Part shown: one piece after another, positions 44,879-53,723 of the stretch
How the letters are laid out: every line of letters starts with the position of its first letter
How positions within the stretch are numbered: the first letter of the stretch is position 1
From: Fibrobacter succinogenes
GTDB taxonomy: Bacteria; Fibrobacterota; Fibrobacteria; Fibrobacterales; Fibrobacteraceae
Reading direction: 5' to 3'
Length of the DNA: 64,000 nt
NCBI GenBank assembly: GCA_902779055.1
Contig: CACZAD010000025.1
Span: forward strand, 53,457-117,456
The notes under the pieces: model-generated
Seen by the model: the letters and a program-made list of their open reading frames with translations, nothing else
The model's database searches: none
What the model was told of the DNA's origin: nothing
Made by a program: the position numbers and the translations under genes

Positions 44879-46864
44879 ATGCGCATACTTTCCTCGGGTG
44901 TATATGCTGCGTGTTGTTGCGCAGTGGGGATGTTCATAGGGTGCTCGGATTCTTCGGACAACGGAGTCTCCGGAGAAAACAGTAATCTTTCTTCCGTTAC
45001 AGATGATTTTGGAATTTCGTCCAGTTCCAGTTTTGCAGGGAACGCAGGCGGTTCTTCGCCATCCGGGGATTTGATTTCTTCAGGAGCGGAGTCTTCAGCG
45101 GGGAATTCGGCAACGTCTTCCAGAATGCAAGGGAGTTCCTCGGGCTCAGTCAAAAGCTCTTCAAGCGGGCATCCGCACAGAAGTTCTTCTTCGGGAATCG
45201 AGCAAGGGAACTCCTCTAGTGCACATGCAAATTCCAGTTCTAGCGAGAGTTCCTTTGTTTATACTTCACCCGCAAATTTTGCAGACACGGTAAACGGAGT
45301 CGCCTTCAACATGGTCTATGTGGCTGGCGGCACTTACACGCGCGGCTGCGACAACTGTGCCGAGCCTGATAAAATTTACGAAACACCTTCGCATAAAGTA
45401 ACAGTTAACGAATACCATATCGCACCGACCGAAGTAACGATAGCCCAATGGAATGCCGTCATGGGCGGGAAAAAGAATGCATGGGAATCGGACAAAGCTC
45501 CCAAAATCGGCGTAAGCTGGTTTGACGCCAACAATTACGCCTGCAAGCTTGGGCAAAAAACAGGGAGACAGTACCGACTGTTGACCGATGCCGAATGGGA
45601 ATTTGCGGCCCGCGGTGGCAAAGACGGAATTGCAGACAAGTTTAAATTTTCAGGTAGTAACAACGTCGATGATGTGGCATGGTATTCCGAAAACAGCGGC
45701 GGAAAATCACACGATGTTGCCACTAAGAAACCAAACAAGCTTGGACTTTACGACATGAGTGGCAACTCATGGGAATGGGTCTACGACTGGCTCGTAGCCT
45801 ACACGGACACAGACAAAGTAAATCCGATACAGCTCACAGGAAGTGGCAACAAGACGCGAAGAGGCGGGAGTTACGGCGAGCCCGCGGATTTTGCGCGAGT
45901 GAGCCGTCGCGCCATCCGCAGCCGCGATGGCGCCGCAGACATGGGCTTTAGACTAGGCATGTCTACGGAACTCCCGCCGGGAATGGCAAGCCCCTGCGAA
46001 GCGGCAAATCCGTCTGCAGCCACCTGCCAAGGCGACAAGAATCGCGACTGCCGTTTGATTACCGCCGCAGACGAAGCCTGGATCAGCGACGACTACACTG
46101 TCGTTATCGGAGAAAATGGTGTTGCGGCAGTTTCTGGCTTCCCGAATGTTTCAGGGCAGTGGTACACGCTCAACAACCGCAGTTTTAACGTTGTCACCAA
46201 GAGTGGCACAAAGACTTACGCTTACTACGTGTTCAGCGAAGATGAACTCACAATGATTAGCGATGACGGCATTCCATACCGTCTGTACAGGCGAGCCGCA
46301 AGCGAAGCCAAGAATAAAGTAAGTCTCCCGACCGTAAGCAATCCCAAGACTTTAGCACAGCTTATCGCCGCTGTAGAACCCGAACGCATCGTCACAGACG
46401 AGCAACTTGCCCACCCCGACACAAGCGTTCGCGACCCGCGCATTGCAGCCGCAAGCGGATACACGCGGTTTTTCGACGGGCGTTGCTGTGGCGGAAACCA
46501 TAAGTACCGCTTCCACTTAGACAAGAGCGGCGATGCAGAATTTGTCGTCATGGACTACGACGACACCCACCACGAAAACATTCTCGCCAAAGGGCGCTGG
46601 TTCACCGTCGGAAATATCGGTCTCCACATCGTTTTAAACGGCAAGTATTTCAACTACCTTTACACGGCGGGCGAACGCACCATGAGCTTCAGCGAATACA
46701 TGCCGGCGGGCCCCATTTTCTGTCACATTTCATTCCAGAGCTATGAACGCGGAGACTTCCGCATTTTCAATAAGACTTTATTCGATGATAAAATCAAGCG
46801 CCCACGCGGCTTCAACGGAGAAAATCCAGTCTATGAAGCCAGCGATTACCAGTGGGGTTCGTAA
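44879..46864 (+). CDS. SUMF1/FGE-like domain lipoprotein with Ser-rich linker
   Basis: 661 residues. Lipobox FIGC (Cys22), then about 100 residues of Ser/Gly-rich linker. Residues about 130-360 are a formylglycine-generating-enzyme-like (SUMF1) domain: YVAGGTYTRGC, EVTIAQWNAVMGG, YRLLTDAEWEFAARGG, GLYDMSGNSWEWVYDW, RRGGSYGEPADFARV, MGFRLGMS. The catalytic cysteine pair of true FGE is absent (RRGGSYGEPADFARVSRRA), so it is probably a binding or other non-FGE member. The C-terminal about 290 residues contain cysteines and resemble no family I can name. Its stop (46862-46864) abuts the next start. Confidence 0.82.
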   Translation: MRILSSGVYAACCCAVGMFIGCSDSSDNGVSGENSNLSSVTDDFGISSSSSFAGNAGGSSPSGDLISSGAESSAGNSATSSRMQGSSSGSVKSSSSGHPHRSSSSGIEQGNSSSAHANSSSSESSFVYTSPANFADTVNGVAFNMVYVAGGTYTRGCDNCAEPDKIYETPSHKVTVNEYHIAPTEVTIAQWNAVMGGKKNAWESDKAPKIGVSWFDANNYACKLGQKTGRQYRLLTDAEWEFAARGGKDGIADKFKFSGSNNVDDVAWYSENSGGKSHDVATKKPNKLGLYDMSGNSWEWVYDWLVAYTDTDKVNPIQLTGSGNKTRRGGSYGEPADFARVSRRAIRSRDGAADMGFRLGMSTELPPGMASPCEAANPSAATCQGDKNRDCRLITAADEAWISDDYTVVIGENGVAAVSGFPNVSGQWYTLNNRSFNVVTKSGTKTYAYYVFSEDELTMISDDGIPYRLYRRAASEAKNKVSLPTVSNPKTLAQLIAAVEPERIVTDEQLAHPDTSVRDPRIAAASGYTRFFDGRCCGGNHKYRFHLDKSGDAEFVVMDYDDTHHENILAKGRWFTVGNIGLHIVLNGKYFNYLYTAGERTMSFSEYMPAGPIFCHISFQSYERGDFRIFNKTLFDDKIKRPRGFNGENPVYEASDYQWGS

Positions 46865-47992
46865 ATGAATAAACCTACACAAAGCGTGCTCTGCGCGATT
46901 GCGGCTTATCCCTTGTTCGCCGCAATCGCATACACGGCGATGCTTTCAGCCTGTGACAATGCCACATCCACAACAGCTCCTGAAAGCACCGCTTCATCCT
47001 CTTCCACAACTACAACAATTGAGGAGCCATCAAGTTCAGCCATTCAACAAAGCTCATCGTCAAGCGGGCAAAAACAATTTTCCAGTTCATCACGAAGCAG
47101 TCATCGGCGGTCTTCGTCTTCTGCAGTTCAAACAAGTTCATCCGCAATTTCATCATCGCAAGAGACGCCAGTTTCTTCGTCTTCAGATGTAGCAAAATCT
47201 TCCAGTTCCTCGCAAACATCGCTACCAGCAAAAGAGATTTCGCTTGACGAGAACGGTTTTGCTACTGTCGCCGACGTCTACAAGAGTCTTACCGCAGACG
47301 AAAAAGCAGTCTTCATCATTCGACATTCCGAGCGCGAAGACAATGTCGCCATAGAAACGGAACTCACCGCTAACGGTGTAAAAATGGCCCAAAATTTAGG
47401 TACCACGCTCAAGAGCGACGAAGAATTTAGTTACATCACTTCGGGATTCGTGCGCACCAACGAGACTGCAAACAACATTTCAAAAGGCCGTGGAGAAGCA
47501 AGCCTTCCAAAGCTCATCACGAACTACGATATTACCGGGAACTGGTTTCTGAAAATCTCCGCCGACGAACTTTCCGCATACGGGACAAAGCTTGGCATGC
47601 AAGGCGGTTCTGTCGAACTCATGGCCCACTGGGCTTACGAAGGCGGCTACACAGACGCGCTTTACGAACTCACCCCACGCGCCGAAGAATTCATACAGAA
47701 AGTCATCCTCAAGAATTTACCCAAGTGGAAACGCGTAAGCATCATGGTCTCGCACGACATTTTCGTCATGCCGCTCGCCGTGTTCGGCTCCAAAGGCAAA
47801 GTCGCCTTGAAGTACCATGAAGATTACCACTGGATTAATTACATCGCCGGGCTTGCCATCATCATCGGGGCAGACAACAGCTTGCGCTATGTTCCGGTCA
47901 AAGGCGCAGATTCAGGCGTTATTGACTACCTCGCCATTTACATGGAGGAGCACGGCATGGGAAGCAAGAAGCCGTCAACCCCCAAAAGATAA
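46865..47992 (+). CDS. Histidine-phosphatase superfamily lipoprotein
   Basis: 375 residues, start codon directly following the previous stop, so translationally coupled. A lipoprotein-like signal ends near LSAC (Cys30); about 90 residues of poly-Ser/Thr linker follow. The C-terminal domain (about residues 120-370) has the RHG-type motif as FIIRHSERED (phosphohistidine His) and a second histidine in IMVSHDIFVMPLAVFG. Acid phosphatase or phytase-like activity at the cell surface is plausible; substrate unknown. Confidence 0.8.
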   Translation: MNKPTQSVLCAIAAYPLFAAIAYTAMLSACDNATSTTAPESTASSSSTTTTIEEPSSSAIQQSSSSSGQKQFSSSSRSSHRRSSSSAVQTSSSAISSSQETPVSSSSDVAKSSSSSQTSLPAKEISLDENGFATVADVYKSLTADEKAVFIIRHSEREDNVAIETELTANGVKMAQNLGTTLKSDEEFSYITSGFVRTNETANNISKGRGEASLPKLITNYDITGNWFLKISADELSAYGTKLGMQGGSVELMAHWAYEGGYTDALYELTPRAEEFIQKVILKNLPKWKRVSIMVSHDIFVMPLAVFGSKGKVALKYHEDYHWINYIAGLAIIIGADNSLRYVPVKGADSGVIDYLAIYMEEHGMGSKKPSTPKR

Positions 47993-48011
47993 TCAAGAAC
48001 TTAAACCTTGC

Positions 48012-48056
48012 AAAAAAAACAAGACCGTAACTGAGAGAATCAGTTACGGTCTTTTC
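48012..48056. terminator. Bidirectional terminator between convergent genes
   Basis: A perfect 14-bp stem (48021-48034 with 48040-48053, AAGACCGTAACTGA arm) has an A-run on one side and TTTT on the other. Confidence 0.9.
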
Positions 48057-48082
48057 AATGCTTTTGCGTAGCGCTTTTGTTT

Positions 48083-48964
48083 TTACACAACGCTCTTCAA
48101 GAAATCCATGAAGATGTATAGAGCAGGCGCCGCGAGGAAGAACGAGTCGCAACGGTCAAGCACGCCACCGTGCCCGACAAACAAGTTCCCGGAATCCTTC
48201 GTGCCGCTCCAGCGCTTGAGCGCAGACATCAGAAGGTCGCCCACCTGACCAGCTACCGTGATAAGGAGGCCAATGACGATTGCCGATGTCCAAGTGAAAT
48301 TCATTTCGAACGAGCTAAGAGCAGCACTGCACTTAACCCAGTACGCAACCCATGCAATCGTTGCGATGGAGCCTGCAATCGAGCCTTCCCAAGTTTTCTT
48401 GGGGCTAATGCTCGGCGCAAACAAATGACGGCCAAACGGTCCCTTGCCCGCAGCAAACTTGCCAAAGAAATACGCGACCGTATCGCAAAGCCACACCGCC
48501 GTCATCACGAGGATGAACGGGTAGCAATGTTCAAAACCATTGCCGTTCCCCATCATGAGCACATTCATGCCGCCCCAGAGACCCACGTAGAGCGGAGCAC
48601 CGAGCTGCATCACAAGCCACGGGAACAAGTGGTCGATTTCGACTTTTGCGTAGGCAACGCCAATGTAAATGGCGAAAATGGCGAGGAACGTCATGCCCAC
48701 AACATAAGGCACTGCCGGAAGTCCAAAGTAACCACCCTTGGAGAGAGCCCATGCAAGCGTCAGTGCAAGCGAAGACGCAAACGACAGATAGCGCATATCC
48801 GGGCCTTCGTACATCTTGGTCGCCATGCGGGCCCATTCCCAGGAACCCACACCTGCCAAGAAGCACATCAGTCCAATGCGGCTAAAATCGTTATACCACA
48901 AACAACCAAAGACAATCGGAATAGCGATGAATGCGGTAATCAAGCGCTGTGTCAAGTTACTCAT
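48083..48964 (-). CDS. cdsA: Phosphatidate cytidylyltransferase
   Basis: 293 residues from the ATG at 48962-48964. Makes CDP-diacylglycerol for phospholipid synthesis. Eight or so membrane helices; C-terminal signature SPKKTWEGSIAGS and then KRWSGTKDSGNLFVGHGG with LDRCDS, the CDP-DAG synthase hallmark. Its start overlaps the uppS stop by 8 bp, indicating coupling. Confidence 0.95.
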   Translation of the reverse strand: MSNLTQRLITAFIAIPIVFGCLWYNDFSRIGLMCFLAGVGSWEWARMATKMYEGPDMRYLSFASSLALTLAWALSKGGYFGLPAVPYVVGMTFLAIFAIYIGVAYAKVEIDHLFPWLVMQLGAPLYVGLWGGMNVLMMGNGNGFEHCYPFILVMTAVWLCDTVAYFFGKFAAGKGPFGRHLFAPSISPKKTWEGSIAGSIATIAWVAYWVKCSAALSSFEMNFTWTSAIVIGLLITVAGQVGDLLMSALKRWSGTKDSGNLFVGHGGVLDRCDSFFLAAPALYIFMDFLKSVV

Positions 48965-49667
48965 GCAATACCTTTCCAAAACGACGTTCGCGAGTATTGA
49001 AAAATTCAACGGCCTTCATGAACTCTTCCTTAGTGAAGTCCGGCCAAAGCGTGTCCGTCACATAGAACTCGCTGTAAGCCGCCTGCCAAAGCAGGTAGTT
49101 CGAAAGTCTGAATTCTCCACCGGTACGGATAACCAGATCCGGATCGGGAGCGCCCTTCAAATAGAGATTCTTTGCAAATAAAGTTTCGTCGATTTCATCA
49201 ACCTTGAGCGTACCTGCAGCCACCTGCGAAGCGATGGACTTCGTAGCTTCCACAATTTCTTGCCTGCCACCGTAAGAAATGGCGAGGTTCAACTGCATAC
49301 CCGTATTGTTTGCAGTAATATCAATAGCGGACTGGAGGCTTGCACGAGGCTTTTCGGGAATACGGTTCATGTTACCGATAACCGTAAGCTTCACATTCTT
49401 GGCCATAAGGTCGGGGATTTCCTTGACCACCATCTCGATGAGGAGGTTCATCAGGTAATCCACTTCCTTCGACGGTCTGCCCCAGTTCTCGGAACTGAAG
49501 ACATACAATGTCATGTGTTCGAGCTTGAGGTTTACCCCCACCTCGACGGCATCGATTGTCGATTCGGTCCCCTTGCGGTGACCCAAGAAACGCTCCAGGC
49601 CACGGCTACGAGCCCAACGCCCGTTGCCGTCCATGATGATAGCGACATGTCTAAGCTGATTTGCCAC
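48957..49667 (-). CDS. uppS: Isoprenyl transferase (undecaprenyl diphosphate synthase)
   Basis: 236 residues. Adds isopentenyl units to make the C55 carrier for peptidoglycan. IIMDGNGRWARSRGL (residues 10-24) contains the catalytic Asp and the substrate-binding arginine; C-terminal RTGGEFRLSNYLLWQ followed by YSEFYVTDTLWPDF is the family signature. Located 12 bp after the frr stop and overlapping cdsA. Confidence 0.96.
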   Translation of the reverse strand: MANQLRHVAIIMDGNGRWARSRGLERFLGHRKGTESTIDAVEVGVNLKLEHMTLYVFSSENWGRPSKEVDYLMNLLIEMVVKEIPDLMAKNVKLTVIGNMNRIPEKPRASLQSAIDITANNTGMQLNLAISYGGRQEIVEATKSIASQVAAGTLKVDEIDETLFAKNLYLKGAPDPDLVIRTGGEFRLSNYLLWQAAYSEFYVTDTLWPDFTKEEFMKAVEFFNTRERRFGKVLHE

Positions 49668-49679
49668 GCAAACCCCGGA

Positions 49680-50172
49680 CTACACCTTGAGGATGTCTGC
49701 TTCCTTTTCGGCGAGCAAACGGTCGATTTCGGCGATAGCCTTGTCGGTAGCCTTCTGGATTTCGTCCTGCTGCTTCTTGACTTCGTCTTCGGCGGATGTT
49801 ACGGATAGCCACGCGGCCGTCTTCGGCATGCTTACGGGCGATCTTTGCAAGTTCCTTGCGGCGTTCGGTCGTGAGGATCGGGAGCGTCACACGGATGCAG
49901 TTGCCGTCCTTCATCGGGGTAAGGCCGATGTTTGCAGCAAGGATTGCCTTGTCAATGGCGTCGACCATGGACTTTTCCCACGGGGTCACGAGGAGCATAC
50001 GCGGTTCAGGCACAGAAATCTTGGCAACCTGGGAAATCGGAGTCGGGGTACCGTAGTAGTCGATACGAACGCCGTTGAGGATAGCCGGAGAAGCCTGGCC
50101 AGCGCGGATCTTGGAAAATTCACGTTCGGTGGCCTCGATGGCCTTGTCCATTTTTTCAGAATATTCAGACAT
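49680..50172 (-). pseudogene. frr: Ribosome recycling factor, frameshifted by an internal deletion
   Basis: RRF splits post-termination ribosomes with EF-G and is normally essential. Residues 1-about 112 ([55 protein letters not shown]) are normal RRF. After RNIR the expected RRDANDxxKxxxKDxxIS segment (about 17 codons) is missing, and the frame then continues one base out as [27 protein letters not shown] to the stop at 49680. The join is at about 49791-49796 (GGCGGA on the plus strand), consistent with deletion between TCCGCC repeats. Given essentiality, an assembly error is the simpler reading. Confidence 0.85.
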
Positions 50173-50340
50173 TTTTAGTTCCTAATAGCTCGTTAAAAGT
50201 TATACACAAGAAATATAGGTAAAAAACTGTAAAAGAGTTCCTCCGGTATACCCATAGCCCTACACCAAACCTGCCTTTTTTTGAGTTTTTAAAGAAAAAT
50301 ACATCACTATCTCAAAATTACATACGCAGATCCGATTTAC

Positions 50341-50369
50341 TTGACAGGCTAACGAACATTAGCTATCGT
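50341..50369 (+). promoter_or_regulatory. Promoter of the TetR gene
   Basis: TTGACA (50341-50346), 17-bp spacer, TATCGT (50364-50369). The spacer is itself the first operator-like inverted repeat. Confidence 0.7.
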
Positions 50370-50387
50370 TAGCTAACAAGCATTAGC
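50348..50387 (+). promoter_or_regulatory. Twin operators for the TetR regulator
   Basis: GCTAACGAACATTAGC (50348-50363) and GCTAACAAGCATTAGC (50372-50387) differ only in the centre; each has GCTAA/TTAGC arms. They are 24 bp apart and flank GTTAGCTAAC. Their position across the promoter suggests autorepression. Confidence 0.7.
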
Positions 50388-50431
50388 CTCCTTAAAAAGG
50401 CAACAAAACCAAAACTGCGCGAGACCCCGTT

Positions 50432-51025
50432 ATGTCTACGAAAGAAAAAATTCTAGAAACCGCCCTAACGCTATTTGCCGAGAACGGATATAATGGCACC
50501 AGCATGGAACAGATTGCTCAGGATGTGGGCATCAAGGCGCCGTCGCTTTACAAGCACTTCAAAGGCAAAGAGGACATTCTGAATTCGCTGATTGACATCG
50601 CCGAAGCGCGTTACGAAGAATCGTTTGGCTCCGCAAAAAAGGTCGGTACAATTCCAGACAACATTCACGGGTTCATCCATGAGACGATGAAGAAAGTGCG
50701 CTTTACGATGAGCGACCCGATTATCAAGAAGATGCGCATCTTCTTAATGCAGGAACAGTTCCGCAATGAACGCCTTGCCGAAATTACGACAAGGCACCAG
50801 GTGGACGGGCTTTTGCAAATGTACCAGAAGATTCTCGAGACTTTGATGACCGCCGGCATAATCGTCAAGGACGACCCGCGAATGCTCGCAACAGAGCTAA
50901 CCGCCCCCGTCGCGATCTGGATTTCTAAAGTCGATCGCCAGCCGAAATGCGAAAAAGAAGCGCTCAAATTCATCGAGAAGCACTTACAGCATTTTTTCAA
51001 GATTTACGCAAATGGAAACAGATAG
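50432..51025 (+). CDS. TetR/AcrR-family transcriptional regulator
   Basis: 197 residues. N-terminal HTH: KEKILETALTLFAENGYNGT, then MEQIAQDVGIKAPSLYKHFK, the classic TetR recognition helix region. The C-terminal ligand domain is all-helical and unassigned. Twin inverted repeats sit in its promoter. It overlaps the downstream GNAT gene by 14 bp, so that gene is likely under its control. Confidence 0.93.
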   Translation: MSTKEKILETALTLFAENGYNGTSMEQIAQDVGIKAPSLYKHFKGKEDILNSLIDIAEARYEESFGSAKKVGTIPDNIHGFIHETMKKVRFTMSDPIIKKMRIFLMQEQFRNERLAEITTRHQVDGLLQMYQKILETLMTAGIIVKDDPRMLATELTAPVAIWISKVDRQPKCEKEALKFIEKHLQHFFKIYANGNR

Positions 51026-51581
51026 ATTTTTACTGCGCCCGTGGCGCGAATGTGATGCCGAAGCACTTTTCAAATACGCAAGTGACCCGGATATAGGACC
51101 GCGCGCCGGTTGGGAACCGCACAAATCCGTAGAAGAAAGCCTGCAAATCATCCGCACTATTTTCAGCGGGGATCACATGTGGGCCATCGAGCTGAAAGAG
51201 ACGGGAGAACCCATCGGTTGCATCGGTTACCTGCTCAAAGGCGAAAGCAACATCGACATCGGCGAGAACGAGGCCGAAGCCGGTTATTGGATTGCAAAGC
51301 CTTACTGGAACAAAGGAATTTGTACTGATGCATTGAAGTTGATGATAGACTATTGTTTCAACGAAAAGCACATTGATGTTCTTTGGAGTGACTTTTTCAT
51401 CGATAATCCCGCTTCCGGTCGCGTGATGGGAAAATGCGGGTTCCGCGAAACTGGCGAAATGCGCTACTGCGAAAATCTTTATGGTGGCAGCAAGCGCCCC
51501 GTGAAAGTGATGAAACTGGAAGCAAAATTTTTAAACAAAAACCCCTTGACTCGTCCCTTGGGGCAGGCCTTATATTTCTAG
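51012..51581 (+). CDS. GNAT-family N-acetyltransferase (RimJ/RimL-like)
   Basis: 189 residues. ETDRFLLRPWRECDAEALFKYASDP at the N terminus and EAGYWIAKPYWNKGICTDAL (acetyl-CoA pyrophosphate region) with DNPASGRVMGKCGFRETG place it in the RimJ/RimL group that acetylates amines or small toxic compounds. Overlaps the TetR gene by 14 bp. Its last about 12 codons contain the MerR-type promoter of the next gene, which constrains those codons. Confidence 0.88.
   Translation: METDRFLLRPWRECDAEALFKYASDPDIGPRAGWEPHKSVEESLQIIRTIFSGDHMWAIELKETGEPIGCIGYLLKGESNIDIGENEAEAGYWIAKPYWNKGICTDALKLMIDYCFNEKHIDVLWSDFFIDNPASGRVMGKCGFRETGEMRYCENLYGGSKRPVKVMKLEAKFLNKNPLTRPLGQALYF
51546..51576 (+). promoter_or_regulatory. 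MerR-type promoter inside the 3' end of the GNAT gene
   Basis: TTGACT (51546-51551) and TATATT (51571-51576) are separated by 19 bp, the overlong spacing that MerR-family activators correct. The spacer holds an imperfect dyad, CCC-TT-GGGG. Confidence 0.7.
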
Positions 51582-51610
51582 CAGATTCGAATCCTAACCA
51601 AAATCGTACG

Positions 51611-52438
51611 ATGGCAAACTACAAAACAAAACTTAAAATCGGAGAGTTCTCGCAGTTGATGCAAGTTACCGTAAAGACTTTGCGTCACTACGAACAGAAA
51701 GGTCTGCTATTGCCCCACGATGTGGACAACTTGACGGGGTACCGCTATTACAGTATCGATCAGATGCAGAAGCTGCAAAATATCCGTGAATTGCAAAGGC
51801 TCGGATTCTCGTTGGATGAAGTGAAGGAACTGTACGAAGACAATTCGCACACGCCAAACATCCACCAGATGGAAGAGAAAATCAAGGAAACGGAAGCGCA
51901 ACTGAAACTTTTGATTGCCCGCCGCGACCAACTGCTCAACTGGAAGAATTCTCTAAAGGAAATGAATACCATGGAAAAATTCAGTGTCCAGTCTTTGCCG
52001 GAAATCATCGTGGCAAGTCATCGAGAAATCATTCCCAACTACGAAGCACTAGGCCCCCTGTGCTACGAGAAAATCGGCCCTGAAATGAAACGTCTCAACT
52101 GCAAGTGCCCCAAACCCGGCTATTGCTTTACCATCGAACACAACAAGGAATACACCCCGACAGATGTCGATATCGAATACTGCGAACAAGTTACAGAAAC
52201 AGGCTCCGACAGCGATATCATCAAGTTCAAGTGCATTCCGGCAGTGCCCAAAGCACTCTGCATGAAGCACATCGGCCCTTATGAACGTTTCTACGAGTCA
52301 TTCATCGAAGCATTCCGCTACATCGAAGAAAAGGGGTACAAAATCGCGGGAAAGCCCCGCACCAGCTACATCGACGGAGCCTGGAACCAAGAAGACCCTG
52401 AAAAATGGCTCTCGGTCATCCAGATTCCCATAGAATAA
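51611..52438 (+). CDS. MerR-family regulator with GyrI-like effector domain
   Basis: 275 residues from the ATG at 51611; a longer frame from 51434 overlaps the GNAT gene and is rejected. N-terminal KIGEFSQLMQVTVKTLRHYE and GYRYYSIDQMQKLQNI are MerR winged-helix hallmarks. A dimerisation coiled coil (about 80-115) leads to a C-terminal GyrI-like/AraC-effector-binding domain (about 125-275; MKHIGPYERFYESFIEAF). BmrR-type proteins use this domain to bind cationic drugs. Its own promoter has the 19-bp spacer; a second dyad precedes the next gene. Confidence 0.9.
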   Translation: MANYKTKLKIGEFSQLMQVTVKTLRHYEQKGLLLPHDVDNLTGYRYYSIDQMQKLQNIRELQRLGFSLDEVKELYEDNSHTPNIHQMEEKIKETEAQLKLLIARRDQLLNWKNSLKEMNTMEKFSVQSLPEIIVASHREIIPNYEALGPLCYEKIGPEMKRLNCKCPKPGYCFTIEHNKEYTPTDVDIEYCEQVTETGSDSDIIKFKCIPAVPKALCMKHIGPYERFYESFIEAFRYIEEKGYKIAGKPRTSYIDGAWNQEDPEKWLSVIQIPIE

Positions 52439-52450
52439 ACTATATCCACA

Positions 52451-52473
52451 GTCTGCCCCATCTTGGGGCGGAC
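52451..52473 (+). promoter_or_regulatory. 23-bp dyad upstream of the CAT-like gene
   Basis: GTC-T-GCCCC-ATCTT-GGGGC-G-GAC is symmetric except for one T/G position. It is either a MerR-type operator (it shares TTGGGGC with the dyad at 51546) or a weak terminator of the merR gene; there is no T-run. Confidence 0.5.
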
Positions 52474-52504
52474 AGCAAATTTATTAAGGCGACCAAAGTT
52501 CATT

Positions 52505-53128
52505 ATGGCAAAAGAAATCGATCCGAAAAGCACAACGAGAGCAAAGGCATTTGAGTTTTGGATGCAAGCTCCGAATCCGATGGTGACATTTTTCAAATCG
52601 TTGAACGTCACAAGGCTCGTGAAGGTTAGCAAGAAACGCGGTTTGAAATTCAATATGCTTATGGATTACTGCATCGGCAAGGCTGCGGCAAGCGTTAAGG
52701 AGTTTTACATGCTCCCGGTAAACGGCAAGCTCATGCAATACGATTCGATTGCGGTGAATACGATCGTAAAAAACGACGAAGGCGAAGTCAGCTCTTGCGA
52801 CATCCCGTATTCCGACGATTTGACGACATTCAACCGCGACTACCTCAAGTACACAAAAATCGTTGCGGAAACTTGCCAGGATTGGGACTTGTCCGAAAAC
52901 AGCATGGTCATCGGCACATCGGCTATTATCGATACAGAAATTGACGGCGCGGTCGGCATGAATTCAGGCATTTTCAACAACCCGTTTATGCTTTGGGGAC
53001 GTTACAGGAAGCGTCTCTTCCGCTATGAATTGCCGGTTTCGTTCCAATTCCACCACACGCAAATGGACGGGGCTCACGCCGGGAAGTTCCTAGCGAACTT
53101 GCAAAAAGCAATCAACGAACTTCGATAA
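52505..53128 (+). CDS. Chloramphenicol acetyltransferase-like protein (CatA fold)
   Basis: 207 residues from the ATG at 52505. The active-site histidine motif FQFHHTQMDGAHAGKF is the chloramphenicol acetyltransferase HHxxxDG signature. The N-terminal phrase ARKAFEFWMQAPNPMVT-like and internal IDTEIDGAVG fit the family. Many members acetylate unknown substrates, so resistance is not assured. It follows a MerR regulator with a drug-binding-type domain, which suggests inducible detoxification. Confidence 0.85.
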   Translation: MAKEIDPKSTTRAKAFEFWMQAPNPMVTFFKSLNVTRLVKVSKKRGLKFNMLMDYCIGKAAASVKEFYMLPVNGKLMQYDSIAVNTIVKNDEGEVSSCDIPYSDDLTTFNRDYLKYTKIVAETCQDWDLSENSMVIGTSAIIDTEIDGAVGMNSGIFNNPFMLWGRYRKRLFRYELPVSFQFHHTQMDGAHAGKFLANLQKAINELR

Positions 53129-53145
53129 AAACAATAGCTATCATT

Positions 53146-53649
53146 ATGGATTTATTTTGGATTATATCGTTCCCTCTAGCGTTCATCGTTCACGATGGCG
53201 AAGAGATTGTCATTCAACACAAATGGATGCTGACGCATAAAGATCTTTTAATCCAAAAATTTCCAAAAGCAAAGCGCGTCATCTCTCACTTGTCCAGCCT
53301 TTCAACCACAGCTTTCGCGATGGCTGTACTGGAGGAACTGATTCTTTTGCTTCTTGCGACAGCGTACATTCTTATCGGTGGCGCGTATGCAACAGAATTA
53401 TGGATTGCGTTATTTATGGCATTTGCTGTACACTTTGTTATTCATATTGCGCAGGGCGTTATGGTAAAGGGGTACGTTCCCGGACTCGTGACATCTATTT
53501 TGATGTCGCCTTATGCGTATTTCGGGATAAGTCGAATTTGTGAAGAAGTTAGTGGAGATAAATTATTGCATTTAAGCATTTTAGGAATCGTCGCAATGAT
53601 AATAAACCTGAGATTTGCTCACTGGATAGGAAAGAAATTTTCGCACTAG
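53146..53649 (+). CDS. HXXEE-domain membrane protein
   Basis: 167 residues. Several hydrophobic segments and FPLAFIVHDGEEI near the N terminus (His17, Glu20, Glu21) followed by LEELILLLL and VHFVIHIAQG match the HXXEE domain family, membrane proteins with conserved His/Glu that may bind a metal. Function unknown. 17 bp after the CAT-like gene, so probably co-transcribed. Confidence 0.8.
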   Translation: MDLFWIISFPLAFIVHDGEEIVIQHKWMLTHKDLLIQKFPKAKRVISHLSSLSTTAFAMAVLEELILLLLATAYILIGGAYATELWIALFMAFAVHFVIHIAQGVMVKGYVPGLVTSILMSPYAYFGISRICEEVSGDKLLHLSILGIVAMIINLRFAHWIGKKFSH

Positions 53650-53685
53650 AAGTAACACTTTTAAAGACCTTAGGTGTTACAGATA

Positions 53686-53717
53686 AAAAGGAGATTCTCA
53701 CAGCTACGAGAATGACA
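53686..53717. repeat. Dispersed palindromic element (GAGATTCTC variant)
   Basis: AAAGGAGATTCTCA, short loop, GAGAATGACA: same frame as the family (GAT-stem, stem-ATGACA) with different arms. The ATGACA provides a spurious in-frame ATG at 53712. Confidence 0.6.
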
Positions 53718-53723
53718 ATAAAA

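Noticed and set aside
53712..53723. ATG at 53712 as start of the flavodoxin gene
   Set aside because: It is the ATGACA end of a palindromic repeat element; the protein aligns better from 53724.
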